From the NCBI RefSeq assembly GCF_038562415.1, contig NZ_JBCFBA010000008.1, positions 125,005 through 189,004 of the forward strand: DNA of 64,000 nt. Direction: 5' to 3'. The position numbers and the translations under genes were made by a program. The notes beneath the pieces were generated by a model. The model was not told the origin of the DNA. It searched no databases and saw only the letters and a list, made by a program, of their open reading frames with translations. Below are positions 1 to 10,660 of the stretch, one piece after another. The stretch's first letter is position 1. Each line of letters begins with the position of its first letter. Source of the stretch: Solidesulfovibrio sp. (GTDB taxonomy: Bacteria; Desulfobacterota; Desulfovibrionia; Desulfovibrionales; Desulfovibrionaceae).

Positions 1-223
1 CTGCTCCATGTGGTCGGGAAAGCCTTTCACGGGGCGGGTTTGGGGACTGGCGCAAGGTGGCTTAGGCGGGCGGGCTTGTCAATGGCCGCGCTGCGGGTGA
101 AATTTTCCCGAAGATTTTGCTTTACAAATATGGCGGAGGGATTATTTCTGGAATCAACGGCAACCTCGAAAGAGGTCGAACCCGAGCAGGAGGGACCGCC
201 GCGACGAATGCCATCTCCCATAC

Positions 224-1036
224 CCGGCGAAGCGAGTCGCCCCGAACACGTGGCAAGAAACGACGCACGTCGTAGCCATGAAGGCGAAAGGACTTATCCG
301 ATCGCCAGGGAAAGCGAAGCGGTACGGCCAGACAGGCCGGGAAAGACCGTCGCAAGCGAGTTGGGTGCAAAGGACCTGGTTTCGACAACGCGCAAGACAC
401 CCAAAGCCGGAGGCAGCTCCAATGGGCCACGAACGAGCATACCCGGCGAAACGAGTCGCCCTTTGACGGCGGCCGGCTGACGGCCGCGGATGCGGGGGCC
501 CTTCCACCCCCGCGGGGAGAGGCGCGACCGGTACGGCCTCGGGGCCGGTAAATCCGGCGCGAAATTGTCGGAAATGTGAAAACGGAACCGCCACGCCACA
601 GGCAAACGCGTTCCGGAGGTTGACGACAACGGGTTTTGTGACTCCATATCCGGCGAGAAGAGTCGCCCCGAACTGACGGCCGCCCGAGGGCCGTAACGGC
701 GAAAGGCCTTCCCCGATCGCGGGCGAGGCGGCCAAACATCCCGCCAACAGGCGGCAGGCCGCTTCGAAACGGGACAAATGCTCCGGATTCCGGAAACCGA
801 GTGCAAATGAGGCGCCCCAAGGCGCTTCCAAACAAAAGATAGAGTTCCCTCTCCGGCGAGAAGCCTCGCCGCGCAGCCGCGGAACCGGAGGTTCTCTCCG
901 GAACCCGCTTGACGGGAGCAACCACACTCCCGTCAGCGCCGGGGCGCGGACCGGTTGCAACGACCGGAACTGTCCGCCGCCCGAAACGGAAGGGTAACGG
1001 TATACGGTTTAAGCAACGCGAAACAGGATCAACCCG
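224..1036 (+). repeat. Four-copy structured repeat array upstream of htpX
   Basis: A hairpin core of the form CCGGCGA-N6-TCGCC occurs four times, at 224-241, 443-460, 650-667 and 853-870, so the spacing is about 219, 207 and 203 bases. Three of the four are preceded by a CATAC/CATAT-like string and followed by CCCGAAC or CCC. Other pieces also recur between units: the AAAGG..TCCGATCGC string near 289 and 702, and the CGGTACGGCC..GGCCGG stem near 320 and 520. Open frames across this stretch are numerous on both strands and mutually contradictory, which fits GC-rich non-coding DNA. A strong terminator follows directly. I infer a transcribed structured RNA or leader, of no class that I recognise. 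Confidence 0.55.
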
Positions 1037-1075
1037 CCTCGCCTGGCCCGATAAAGGACCGGGCGAGGTTTTTTG
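1037..1075 (+). terminator. Rho-independent terminator before htpX
   Basis: CCTCGCC at 1037-1043 pairs with GGCGAGG at 1062-1068, the inner stem continues with one mismatch, and a run of six T follows. It ends the repeat-array transcript, or acts as an attenuator in a leader for htpX, whose ATG lies 25 bases downstream. Confidence 0.8.
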
Positions 1076-1099
1076 TCTCCCGGGAGGACAACAGCCATC

Positions 1100-1954
1100 A
1101 TGAGCAGCCAGATCAAGACAGCCCTGCTTCTCGGACTGCTGACCGCGCTCATCCTGATCGTCGGACAGGCCATGGGCGGACGCCAAGGCCTGGTCATCGC
1201 CTTTGTCATGGCCCTGGTCATGAACCTCGGCAGCTACTGGTTCTCGGACAAGATCGTGCTGTCCATGTACGGCGCCCGGGAGCTTGCCCCGGCCGACGCC
1301 CCGGGCCTGCACGCCATGGTCGAGGAGTTGGCCCGAAACGGCGGCATCCCCAAGCCGCGCGTCATGATCGTGGACCAGGAGGCCCCCAACGCCTTCGCCA
1401 CCGGCCGCAACCCCGAACACGGCGTGGTCTGCGTGACCGCCGGCATCCTGCGCCTGCTGTCCCCCGAGGAACTGCGCGGCGTGCTGGCCCACGAACTGGG
1501 GCACATCAAGAACCGCGACATCCTGGTCCAGTCCATTGCCGCCGTGCTCGGCGGCGCCGTGGTCATGATGGCCAACATGCTGCAATGGGGCGCGATTTTC
1601 GGCCTGGGCCGCCACAGCGACGAGGAAGGCGGCGGTTCCGGGGTGCTGGGCGGGCTGCTCATGGCCATCTTGGCCCCCATCGCCGCCTCGCTGATCCAGA
1701 TGGCCATCTCCCGGTCCCGGGAATACCTGGCCGACGCCACCGGCGCCCGACTTTCCGGCACGCCCCTGGCCCTGGCCGGGGCCCTGGGCAAGCTCGACGA
1801 CTATGCCCACCGCATCCCCATGAACGCCAATCCGGCCACGGAAAACCTGTTCATCGTCAATCCCTTCGCCGGCATGTCCATGGCCTCGCTTTTTTCCACC
1901 CACCCGCCCACCGAGGAACGCATCCGCCGCCTGCGCGAAATGGCCGGCCGCTAG
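1100..1954 (+). CDS. htpX: HtpX-type membrane zinc metalloprotease
   Basis: M48-family protease of 284 residues that degrades misfolded membrane proteins at the inner membrane. The zinc motif HELGH is present near residue 130, followed by IKNRD, and the third ligand is probably the Glu of SREYLADA near residue 205. Hydrophobic segments lie at about residues 8-25, 28-48, 145-165 and 185-205, the usual HtpX plan. The length matches the family. I start at 1100 (MSSQIKTA), with GGAGG about 12 bases upstream, rather than at the in-frame TTG at 1073. The gene stands alone, directly after a terminator, so its regulation may involve the structured leader. Confidence 0.93.
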   Translation: MSSQIKTALLLGLLTALILIVGQAMGGRQGLVIAFVMALVMNLGSYWFSDKIVLSMYGARELAPADAPGLHAMVEELARNGGIPKPRVMIVDQEAPNAFATGRNPEHGVVCVTAGILRLLSPEELRGVLAHELGHIKNRDILVQSIAAVLGGAVVMMANMLQWGAIFGLGRHSDEEGGGSGVLGGLLMAILAPIAASLIQMAISRSREYLADATGARLSGTPLALAGALGKLDDYAHRIPMNANPATENLFIVNPFAGMSMASLFSTHPPTEERIRRLREMAGR

Positions 1955-1979
1955 GACGCAAGGGCGCGGGACGCGCCGG

Positions 1980-2118
1980 CGGCCGGGGGGATATCCTCTC
2001 CCCGGCCGCCTCCCGATGGGGAGGGGGAGCGTCAGGCAGCGGGCCGCCTCCCGGAGCCGGGACGGCGTCTTGGCGGGTTCCGGGGCGACGCCCCGGCGAT
2101 GTCCCGGGGCGTCGCCCC
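1980..2118. terminator. Two GC hairpins between htpX and the next gene
   Basis: CGGCCGGGG at 1980-1988 pairs with CCCCGGCCG at 2000-2008. A second pair of 15-base arms, GGGGCGACGCCCCGG at 2082-2096 and CCGGGGCGTCGCCCC at 2104-2118, is also perfect. There is no T run on either strand. They separate convergent genes and may slow transcription from both sides. Confidence 0.4.
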
Positions 2119-2140
2119 CGGCCGCCGCGTGGCGCGGCGC

Positions 2141-2635
2141 TTAGAACAGATAGCCGTAGGTGCCGACCAGCTTGTCGGTTTTGCCCAGGAGCGTTTCGGC
2201 GATCTGGTCGATATCGGCGTTGTCGACGATGCCGGCTTCGCTGGTCAGGAAGTATTTGAGGGCGCCTTCCTTGGAGGAAAAGAGCCAGCTGGCCGAGTAG
2301 ATGGCGCTCAATCCCGCGCGGCCGGGGAATTCTTCCTTGGTTTTGAGCACGAGCACGATTTTTTTCTCGTCCTTGTTGCTGGGCTGCATGAGCGACGAGC
2401 GGCCGAGCAGTTCCTTGAGCCGGTAGGCCAGGCGCGCGCCTACGGGATCGTTGTCGTCGTGTTCGATGGCCACCGGGGTTTTCCGCCCGGCGGCCTCGTT
2501 TTTTTTGGCCGGCGCGGCATCGGCCGGGGCGGGCGCCGCCTGGGGCGCCGGGGCGGCGGTCTGGGCCATGGCGGGGAGGGCGGCTATTATCGTCAGGGCC
2601 AGGGCCAGCGACAGGGCGCGCAGGATCGTCTGCAT
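2141..2635 (-). CDS. Secreted protein of unknown function
   Basis: A 164-residue protein that begins with a clear signal peptide: MQTILRALSLALALTII, then ALPAMAQ with probable cleavage after AMA. An Ala/Pro-rich linker (about residues 25-45) leads into a folded domain of about 115 residues with no cysteines. I do not recognise the domain. It is probably periplasmic or surface-linked. The start at 2635 is chosen because the signal peptide begins there; the long upstream extension in the same frame is the shadow of the gene on the other strand. It is convergent with htpX and divergent from the transporter operon. Confidence 0.7.
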   Translation of the reverse strand: MQTILRALSLALALTIIAALPAMAQTAAPAPQAAPAPADAAPAKKNEAAGRKTPVAIEHDDNDPVGARLAYRLKELLGRSSLMQPSNKDEKKIVLVLKTKEEFPGRAGLSAIYSASWLFSSKEGALKYFLTSEAGIVDNADIDQIAETLLGKTDKLVGTYGYLF

Positions 2636-2860
2636 GGCGTGCTCCTTCAGGGGTGCGATGACTATGGCTTGCGGCATAATCCACGGGGAGCGGGATTGGC
2701 AAGCCGTCGGGGAACGGGGCGGCGCGGCCGGGCCGGCCGGTGCGAATTTAGTTGGAGATGGCAATGATTGTGATGATCCGATTGTGCAAAGCCGCGTCAT
2801 GCCGTATGCAACCCGGTTATTGCCCGAACAATCTTTGCCACCTTTCCGCTCGGAGGTCTC

Positions 2861-4006
2861 ATGCCGCTTGTTTCCTTGACGATCGCCGTTTTGTTGCTGG
2901 CGCTTTCCGCGCCCCTTGCCGGCGCCGCCGACCCCATCCGCATCGGCGCCGTGGTTTCGGCCACGGGGCCGGCCTCGTTTCTGGGTGAGCCCGAGAAGAA
3001 CACCCTGGCCATGCAGGCCGAGGCCATAAACGCCGCCGGCGGGCTGCTCGGCCGCCCGGTGGAAGTGATCGTGCTCGACGACGAGACCGACGTGAACAAG
3101 GCCGTGCTGGCCGCCGACCGGCTGCTCAAAAAGGACAACGTCGTGGCCGTGGTCGGGCCGACGGTTTCGGGCAACACGCTGGCTGTCGCGCCCAAGTTCG
3201 TGGCCGCCAAGGTGCCGCTGGTGTCCATGGCCGCGGCGGAAAAGATCGTGAAGCCCGTGAGCCCCTGGGTGTTCAAGACGGCCCAGTCCGACCGCCTGGC
3301 CGTGGCCCGCATCCTGGCCCACGCGGGCCAGGCCGGCCACAGGAAGCTGGCCATCCTGACCGTGTCCGACGGCTACGGCCAGGCCGGGCGCGAGGTGCTC
3401 AAGGAACTCGTCCCGGCCGGCGGCTTCGAACTGGTGGCCGACGAGGTCTACGGCCCCAAGGACACGGACATGGCCGCCCAGCTGACCAAGATCAAGGGTG
3501 CCTCCCCCGACGCCATCATCTGCTGGGGCACCAACCCCGGCCCGGCCGTGGTGGCGAAAAACCGGCTGCAACTGGGCATCGCCACGCCGCTGTACATGAG
3601 CCACGGCGTGGCCAGCGCCAAGTTCGTGGAACTGGCCGGCGAGGCCGCCGAGGGCCTGCTGCTGCCGGCCGGCAAGCTGACGGTCGTCTCCCAGCTTCCC
3701 GAGGCCGATCCGCAAAAGGCGCCCCTGGCCGCCTACGCCAAGGCCTACGAGGAGCGGTTCAAGACCCCGGCCTCGGCCTTTGGCGGCTACGCCTACGACG
3801 GGCTCATGCTGGTGGCCCGGGCCATCGCCGACGGCCAGGACGCCTCGCCGGCGGCCATCCGGGACAACCTGGAGAAGATCAAGGGATTTCCGGGCATCAC
3901 GGGCGTGTTCGGTTTTTCGCCCGAGGACCACAACGGCCTGGACGAAAGCGCCTTTGTGATGGTCACCATCGCCGGCGGCGCGTTCAAGCTGGTTGCCGGG
4001 CAGTAG
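2861..4006 (+). CDS. Branched-chain-type ABC transporter binding protein, copy 1
   Basis: Type I periplasmic binding protein of the LivJ/LivK family (381 residues) that captures amino acids or related carboxylates for the permease encoded downstream. A signal peptide ends near GAADPIRIG. The family features are visible: IGAVVSATGPASFLGE at the N-terminus, INAAGGLLGRPVE, and DDETDVNKAV. GGAGG lies 7 bases before the ATG. It is a near twin of the next gene, with long identical stretches (for example VSDGYGQAGREVLKELVPAG). The pair may widen ligand range. The ligand cannot be read from sequence; the linked paaK hints at aromatic acids or amino-acid breakdown products. Confidence 0.88.
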   Translation: MPLVSLTIAVLLLALSAPLAGAADPIRIGAVVSATGPASFLGEPEKNTLAMQAEAINAAGGLLGRPVEVIVLDDETDVNKAVLAADRLLKKDNVVAVVGPTVSGNTLAVAPKFVAAKVPLVSMAAAEKIVKPVSPWVFKTAQSDRLAVARILAHAGQAGHRKLAILTVSDGYGQAGREVLKELVPAGGFELVADEVYGPKDTDMAAQLTKIKGASPDAIICWGTNPGPAVVAKNRLQLGIATPLYMSHGVASAKFVELAGEAAEGLLLPAGKLTVVSQLPEADPQKAPLAAYAKAYEERFKTPASAFGGYAYDGLMLVARAIADGQDASPAAIRDNLEKIKGFPGITGVFGFSPEDHNGLDESAFVMVTIAGGAFKLVAGQ

Positions 4007-4168
4007 CCACCGCCCGGCACAGCAGGAAAAACGGCCGGTTCGAGCCGTTCGCGGTTCCCTTCAAGCCCGTTCTCGACTATAGGGGCGGGACGCGGACACG
4101 CGATGCCGATTGCTTGAGCGGCGGTGACCGCGCCGCGCGAAACCGTCCTTAAGAGAAAGGAGCCCGCC

Positions 4169-5311
4169 ATGCGAGTGCACGCCGTCGTGCTTGCCTTTTG
4201 CGCCGCCATCCTGTCGGCCCTGCCGGCGTTCGCCGCCGATCCCGTGCGCCTGGGCGCCGTGCTGTCCGTCACCGGGCCGGCTTCCTTTCTGGGCGAGCCC
4301 GAGAAAAACACCATCCAGATGGAAGTGGACAAGATCAACGCCGCCGGCGGCGTGCTCGGCCGGCCGCTGGAAGTGGTCATCCTCGACGACGAGACCGACG
4401 TGAACAAGGCCGTGCTGGCAACCGACAGGCTGCTCAAAAAGGAGCAGGTCTCGGCCATCCTCGGCCCCACCACCTCGGGCAACTCCCTGGCCGTCATGGC
4501 CAAGGCCGCCGCGGCCAAGGTGCCGCTGGTTTCCTGCTCCGCCGCCGAGAAGATCACCAAGCCGGTCAATCCCTATGTCTTCAAGGTCGCCCCGTCCGAC
4601 CGCCTGGCCGCGGCCCGCATCCTGTCCCACGCCAAAAAGCAGGGCTACAAGAAGCTGGCCATCCTGACCGTGTCCGACGGCTTCGGCCAGGCCGGCCGCG
4701 AGGTGCTCAAGGAGCTCGTCCCGGCCGGTGGTTTCGAACTGGTGGCCGACGAGGTCTTCGGCCCCAAGGACACGGACATGACCGCCCAGCTGACCAAGAT
4801 CCAGGGCGCCTCCCCCGACGCCGTCATCTGCTGGGGCACCAACCCCGGCCCGGCCGTGGTGGCGAAAAACCGGGTGCAGCTCGGCATCAAGACCCCGCTG
4901 TATATGAGCCACGGCGTGGCCAGCAAAAAGTTCATCGAGCTGGCCGGCGAGGCCGCCGAGGGGCTGCTGCTCCCGGCCGGCAAGATCACCGCGGCCGAGA
5001 AGCTGCCGGACGCCGACCCGGAAAAGGCCCTGCTCGTGGCCTACACCAAGGGCTACGGCGAGAGGTATAGCGCCCCGGTCTCGACCTTCGGCGGCCACGG
5101 CTACGATTCGCTGCACCTGGTCGTCGACGCCATCAACGCCGCCGGCTCCGACAAGCCCCAGGCCATCCGCGACGCCCTGGAGAAGACCAAGGACTTCCCC
5201 GGCGTCGGCGGCATCTTCTCCTTCACGCCCGAGGACCATGCCGGCCTTGGCCCCGACGCCTTCATCATGCTCGGCATCGCCAACGGCGACTGGGTCATCG
5301 TCGGGGAGTAG
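4169..5311 (+). CDS. Branched-chain-type ABC transporter binding protein, copy 2
   Basis: Second LivJ/LivK-type periplasmic binding protein (380 residues), with the signal peptide MRVHAVVLAFCAAILSA cleaved near AFA. It has the same core motifs as the copy just upstream and runs nearly collinear with it to the C-terminus, so the two arose by tandem duplication. The start at 4169 follows AAGGAG with good spacing; an in-frame extension to 4124 lacks a signal peptide start. Its stop codon overlaps the GTG of the permease gene, so translation is probably coupled. The 160-base gap after copy 1 suggests a second ribosome loading site or promoter. Confidence 0.88.
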   Translation: MRVHAVVLAFCAAILSALPAFAADPVRLGAVLSVTGPASFLGEPEKNTIQMEVDKINAAGGVLGRPLEVVILDDETDVNKAVLATDRLLKKEQVSAILGPTTSGNSLAVMAKAAAAKVPLVSCSAAEKITKPVNPYVFKVAPSDRLAAARILSHAKKQGYKKLAILTVSDGFGQAGREVLKELVPAGGFELVADEVFGPKDTDMTAQLTKIQGASPDAVICWGTNPGPAVVAKNRVQLGIKTPLYMSHGVASKKFIELAGEAAEGLLLPAGKITAAEKLPDADPEKALLVAYTKGYGERYSAPVSTFGGHGYDSLHLVVDAINAAGSDKPQAIRDALEKTKDFPGVGGIFSFTPEDHAGLGPDAFIMLGIANGDWVIVGE

Positions 5312-6198
5312 TGCGGGCCTCGATGCTTTCCGGCGCGCCGCAATACCTCGTCTCCGGGCTCACCCAGGGGGCCGCCTATGGCCTGATCGGGCTCGGCTTC
5401 ACGATGATCTTCAACACCACCGGCATCATCAACTTCGCCCAGGGCGAGTTCGTGATGCTCGGCGGCATGCTGGCCGTGTGGTTCGCCGCCTCGGGCCTGC
5501 CCCTTGTCGTGGCCGTGCTGTGCGCCTGCCTGGCCACGGCCGTGGTCGGCGCGCTCATGGAACGCCTGGCCATCCGGCCGCTTGCCGGCGCGCCGGCGAT
5601 AAACGCCGTCATCATCACCATCGGCGTCTCCATCCTGCTGCGCGGCGGGGCCATGCTGGCCTTCGGCAAGGACACGGTCGCCCTGCCGGCCTTTACCGGC
5701 ACGGCCCCCATCCTGGCGCTCGGCGCGGCCATCCAGCCCCAAAGCCTGTGGGTGCTGGCCGTGACCCTGGCCCTTCTCGCCGCGCTCAAGCTCTTTTTCG
5801 CCGCCACCATCCAGGGCAAGGCCATGCTGGCCTGCGCCTGTCAGCAAAAGGCCGCCAGCCTGGTGGGCATTTCCGTGGCCCGCATGGCGCTTTTGTCCTT
5901 CGGCTTAAGCGGGCTCATCGGCGCCGCCGCCGGGGCGATCCTGGCCCCCATCACCATGACCGCCTACGACGTGGGCATGATGCTCGGGCTCAAGGGTTTC
6001 GCCGCCTGCATCCTGGGGGGCCTGGGCAACCCCTTCGGCGCCGCCGCCGGCGGGCTGGTGCTCGGGGTGCTGGAGGCCTTCGGCGCGGGCTATGTCGCCT
6101 CGGGCTACAAGGACGCCTTCGCCTTCGTCGTCCTGCTGCTGCTTTTGTTCGTCAAACCCTCGGGGCTGTTCGGCCAGGCCGGCGTGGAGCGGGTATGA
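5311..6198 (+). CDS. livH: Branched-chain-type ABC permease, LivH family
   Basis: Inner-membrane permease of 295 residues. The N-terminal LTQGAAYGLIGLGFTMIF and NTTGIINFAQGEF motifs are hallmarks of LivH. About eight hydrophobic segments span the protein. It pairs with the next gene product to form the channel. The GTG at 5311 shares a base with the previous stop; an ATG at 5323 is an alternative start. The 3' end overlaps livM by four bases (ATGA), consistent with one operon from the binding protein to livG. Confidence 0.92.
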   Translation: MRASMLSGAPQYLVSGLTQGAAYGLIGLGFTMIFNTTGIINFAQGEFVMLGGMLAVWFAASGLPLVVAVLCACLATAVVGALMERLAIRPLAGAPAINAVIITIGVSILLRGGAMLAFGKDTVALPAFTGTAPILALGAAIQPQSLWVLAVTLALLAALKLFFAATIQGKAMLACACQQKAASLVGISVARMALLSFGLSGLIGAAAGAILAPITMTAYDVGMMLGLKGFAACILGGLGNPFGAAAGGLVLGVLEAFGAGYVASGYKDAFAFVVLLLLLFVKPSGLFGQAGVERV

Positions 6199-7156
6199 GG
6201 CCGGCCTTTTTCGGCAAAAACGCCGCCCAGGCCGGGGCCTTTCTCCTGTTGCTGCTGGCCGTGCCGTATGCGCTGCCCAACGAATATTACCTGAGCATCT
6301 GCATTCTCGGCTGCTTAAGCGCCGTCATCGCCGTGGGGCTCAATCTGCTCATGGGCTACGCCGGCCAGATTTCGCTTGGCCACGCCGCCTTCTACGGCAT
6401 GGCCGCCTATGCCACGGCCATCGCCACCACGCGCTTTTCCCTGCCCATCCCGGTGGGCATGGCCCTCGGCGTGGCCCTGTCCGTGGCCGTGGCCTGGGTC
6501 GTGGCCGCGCCGACGCTCAAGCTCAAGGGCCATTACCTGGCCATGGCCACCCTCGGGTTCGGCATCATCGTCTCCATCGTCTTCAACGAGGCCGTGGACC
6601 TCACGGGCGGCCCCTCGGGCTATGTCGGCATCCCGCGCCTGGCGCTCGCCGGCTATGCCTTCGACACCGACCGCAGCTACTACAACCTCATGGCCGTGGT
6701 GCTGTCGCTGGTGGTTTTGTCCTCCCTCAACCTCATGCGCTCGCGCACCGGCCGGGCGCTGCGCGCCCTGCACGTCAGCGAAAAGGCCGCCGCCAGCCTC
6801 GGCGTCGACATCGCCGCCCACAAGCGCTTCGTCTTCGTGCTCTCGGCCGGCCTGGCCGGCCTGGCCGGCGTGCTCTACGCCCACTACCTGAGCTTCATCG
6901 CCCCGGCTTCCTTCGGCTTCGGCTTCTCGGTCCAGCTCGTGGTCATGGTCGTCCTCGGCGGCATGGCCAGCGTCTGGGGGTCGGTTGCCGGCGCCTTTTT
7001 CCTGACCGCCCTGCCCGAGGCCCTGCGCGAGTTCGAGGACATCGACATCCTGGTCTACGGCGCCATCCTGGTGCTCACCATCATGTTCCTGCCCGACGGC
7101 CTGGCCGGGGGCCTCAAGCGGCTCGCCCGCCGGCTGGGGCGCCGCGGGGAGGGGGC

Positions 7157-7160
<4 letters not shown>
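6195..7160 (+). CDS. livM: Branched-chain-type ABC permease, LivM family
   Basis: Second permease subunit (321 residues). The conserved LNLLMGYAGQISLGHAAFYG and LKGHYLAMATLGFG motifs of LivM are present at residues of about 40-60 and 110-125. A later GLAGVLYAHYLSFIAP segment and VVLGGMASVWGSVAG also match the family. The start at 6195 overlaps the livH stop as ATGA and the end overlaps livG as ATGA, so the three genes are translationally coupled. Long in-frame extensions upstream are shadow sequence over livH. Confidence 0.92.
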
Positions 7161-7942
<782 letters not shown>

Positions 7943-8140
7943 AACGGAGCGGAACGGAGCGGAAGATGCCTCCGGCGGCCAGGAGGGGGTGACCCCCTCC
8001 TGGACCTCCCCGATGGGGGATGGGAATGCGGGTGGCGGTGTGGCTGGCGGGCGGGCATCCGTCGGCGAGGCCGGAAATTTCCCGGCGGTGCCGTCGCTGC
8101 GCTCCCGGCTCGCCGGGAAATTTCCGGCCTCGCAGGGCCG

Positions 8141-8175
8141 TCGCCCCTTCGGGGCGAGGGTTTTAGATTTTTTGC
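8141..8175 (+). terminator. Terminator-like hairpin within the livG-livF gap
   Basis: TCGCCCC-TTC-GGGGCGA at 8141-8157 is followed by GGG and a T-rich stretch (TTTTAGATTTTTTG). Placed after livG, it would lower livF transcription, unless livF has its own promoter. Confidence 0.5.
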
Positions 8176-8264
8176 TTTGAAAGCCTCTTTGGGGCAAGAA
8201 TAGAAAAGATGGACGCGAAAGCCATATCGGGTGAGACAATATCTCCTGGATTCCCTTGCCTGGT

Positions 8265-8362
<98 letters not shown>

Positions 8363-8450
8363 CTGGCTTTGCAGCCCCCGGATTCGCGCCCACCCGACAA
8401 GGGGGTCCGGGGGGGATTATCCCCCCCGGCCGCCGGAGGCATCTTCCCTC

Positions 8451-9170
8451 ATGCTGACCTTGCGCAATGTCGATGTCCATTACGGCCGGGTGCATGCCGT
8501 GCGCCGGGTGTCGCTGCATGTCGCCCCGGGCGAGATCGTGGCCCTTATCGGCGCCAACGGCGCGGGCAAGACCACGCTGCTGTCGGCCATATCCGGCGTG
8601 CAGCGGGTTTCGGGCGGCGAGGTGGTCTTTGACGGGAAGGGCATCGCCGGGGAGAAGCCCGAGCGCATCGTGCGCCTGGGGCTGTCCCAGGTGCCCGAGC
8701 GGCGGCTGGTGTTCGGCCCCTTGAGCGTGGCGGACAATCTGCTTTTGGGGGCGTATTCCTGCTACGACAAGCGCCGGGCCGCCGCGGACAGGGAAGAGGT
8801 GTACGCCATGTTTCCGGTGCTGGCCGAGCGTCGCGACCAGCCGGCGGCGGCGCTTTCCGGCGGCGAGCAGCAGATGCTGGCCCTGGGGCGGGCGCTGATG
8901 GCCCGGCCGCGCTGCCTGCTGCTCGACGAGCCGGGCATGGGGCTGGCGCCGCAGGTGTGCAGGGAGATTTTCCGCCATGTCGCCGAACTGCGGCGCGACA
9001 GGGGACTGACCGTGCTGCTCGTCGAGCAGAATGCCAAGAGCGCCCTGGCCATCGCCGACCGGGGCTACGTGCTGGAGACCGGCCGGGTGCTCCTCTCCGG
9101 CACCTCCGAGGAGCTTTTGGCCAATCGCGACGTGCGGCGCGCCTATCTTGGTCGGGAGAAGGACGCCTAG
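8451..9170 (+). CDS. livF: Branched-chain-type ABC ATPase, LivF family
   Basis: Second ATPase of the transporter (239 residues). Walker A GANGAGKT lies near residues 35-42, the signature is LSGGEQQML and Walker B is CLLLDEPGMGLAPQV. The LivF-type stretch VPERRLVFGPLSVADNLLLG is present. The start at 8451 (MLTLRNVDVHYG) fits the family N-terminus; longer frames upstream run into poly-G sequence. It is separated from livG by a repeat block and followed closely by paaK (19 bases), so livF and paaK are likely co-transcribed. Confidence 0.92.
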   Translation: MLTLRNVDVHYGRVHAVRRVSLHVAPGEIVALIGANGAGKTTLLSAISGVQRVSGGEVVFDGKGIAGEKPERIVRLGLSQVPERRLVFGPLSVADNLLLGAYSCYDKRRAAADREEVYAMFPVLAERRDQPAAALSGGEQQMLALGRALMARPRCLLLDEPGMGLAPQVCREIFRHVAELRRDRGLTVLLVEQNAKSALAIADRGYVLETGRVLLSGTSEELLANRDVRRAYLGREKDA

Positions 9171-9189
9171 GCGTCGGGGAGGGCTGGCC

Positions 9190-10503
9190 GTGCGCGAATG
9201 TTTCGAACCGCGATACGAGACCATGGACCGGGCCGAGCTGGGCCAGTTGCAGTTGGAGCGCCTCCAGGAGACGTTGGCCAGGGTCGCCAGGAATGTGCCG
9301 CTGTACCGCAAGCGTTTCGCCGAGCACGACATCGACCCCGAGGCCTTCGCCGACGTGGTCGATTTGCGCCGGTTGCCGTTTACCACCAAGGCCGACCTGC
9401 GCGAGGCCTATCCCTACGGGCTTTTCGCCGTGCCGCTTCGCGACGTGGTCCGGCTGCACGCCTCCTCGGGCACCTCGGGCAAGCCCGTGGTCGCCGGCTA
9501 CACCCGAAACGACGTGAAAACCTGGTCGCGCCTGGTGGCCCGGGTGCTGGTGGCGGCCGGGGCCGGGCGCGACGACGTGGTGCAGATCGCCCTGGGCTAC
9601 GGCCTGTTCACCGGCGGCATGGGCTTCCACTACGGGGCCGAGGCCGTGGGCGCGGCCGTGATTCCGGCGTCGAGCGGCGGCACGCGCCGCCAGGTGGCCA
9701 TCATGCAGGACTACCGCACCACGGTGTTCGTGGCCACGCCGAGCTACGCCCTGCACCTGGCCGAGACGCTCGATGCCATGGAGGTCAACGTCAACGCCCT
9801 GTCCCTGCGCTACGGCCTGTTCGGGGCCGAGATCTGGTCCGAGGCCATGCGCGGCGCCATCGAGGACCGCCTCAAGCTCACGGCCACGGACAACTACGGC
9901 TTAAGCGAAATCATGGGCCCGGGCGTGGCCGGCGAGTGCCTGGAGCGGGCCGGCATGCACGTCAGCGAGGACCATTTCCTCATCGAGGTCGTGGACCCGG
10001 CCACGGGTGCGGTGTTGTCCGACGGCGAGGAGGGCGAGTTGGTCATCACCACCCTGACCAAGGAAGCCTTCCCCATGATCCGCTACCGCACCGGCGACAT
10101 CACGCGCATCCTCCCCGAGCCTTGCCCCTGCGGCCGCACCATGCGTCGCATCGCCCGCATCGTCGGCCGTTGCGACGACATGCTGATCATTCGCGGCGTC
10201 AACGTCTTTCCCTCGCGCATCGAGTCGCTGTTGCTGGAAATCGAGGGCACCACGCCCAACTACCGCATCGTGCTCGACCGCAAGGGCGCCCTGGACGAGG
10301 CGCTCGTCGAGGTCGAGCCCACCGAGGAACTGCTCTTCGACCGCGTCTCCGAGCACCAGGCCCTGCTCGACAAGCTGGAGCGCCGCTTCGCCTCGGAACT
10401 CGGCGTGGGGCTGACCGTGCGCCTGGTGGAGCCGGGCAGCCTGGCCCGCGGCCAGGAAGGCAAGACCATCCGCGTCTTCGATCGCCGCAGGCTGGCTGGA
10501 TAG
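9190..10503 (+). CDS. paaK: Phenylacetate-CoA-ligase-type adenylate-forming enzyme
   Basis: A 437-residue AMP-forming ligase of the PaaK family, which activates phenylacetate or a similar aryl acid to its CoA thioester. The ATP-binding loop HASSGTSGKP is near residue 95, and the later GLSEIMGPGVAGEC and YRTGDITRIL motifs are typical. The C-terminal domain with VNVFPSRIESLLLEI closes the protein. The start is the GTG at 9190; sequence upstream in this frame overlaps livF. Linkage to a Liv-type importer suggests uptake and activation of aromatic acids from amino-acid fermentation. The exact substrate is not readable. Confidence 0.88.
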   Translation: MRECFEPRYETMDRAELGQLQLERLQETLARVARNVPLYRKRFAEHDIDPEAFADVVDLRRLPFTTKADLREAYPYGLFAVPLRDVVRLHASSGTSGKPVVAGYTRNDVKTWSRLVARVLVAAGAGRDDVVQIALGYGLFTGGMGFHYGAEAVGAAVIPASSGGTRRQVAIMQDYRTTVFVATPSYALHLAETLDAMEVNVNALSLRYGLFGAEIWSEAMRGAIEDRLKLTATDNYGLSEIMGPGVAGECLERAGMHVSEDHFLIEVVDPATGAVLSDGEEGELVITTLTKEAFPMIRYRTGDITRILPEPCPCGRTMRRIARIVGRCDDMLIIRGVNVFPSRIESLLLEIEGTTPNYRIVLDRKGALDEALVEVEPTEELLFDRVSEHQALLDKLERRFASELGVGLTVRLVEPGSLARGQEGKTIRVFDRRRLAG

Positions 10504-10610
10504 ATCGGCTGGAAGAGGCTCCGGCGGCCCGGGGGTTTTCGTCCGCCGGAACCCCGCGACAGGGGCGGCGGCCGGCGGTTATGGCGAAAGCCGCGACCGC
10601 GACAACGAAA

Positions 10611-10641
10611 CATCCCCCCGCAACGACGTTGCGGGGGGATG
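10611..10641. terminator. Bidirectional terminator between paaK and the NYN gene
   Basis: A perfect 14-bp stem, CATCCCCCCGCAAC with GTTGCGGGGGGATG, closes a three-base loop. It lies between convergent genes and has short T-rich flanks on both sides. Confidence 0.75.
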
Positions 10642-10660
10642 TTTGCATGTGGGGGCGCGT

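Noticed and set aside
122..1903. Long minus-strand frame of 593 codons
   Set aside because: It spans the repeat array and the htpX gene in antisense. The sequence is rich in Gly, Arg, His and Gln, typical of antisense GC-rich DNA, and matches no fold.
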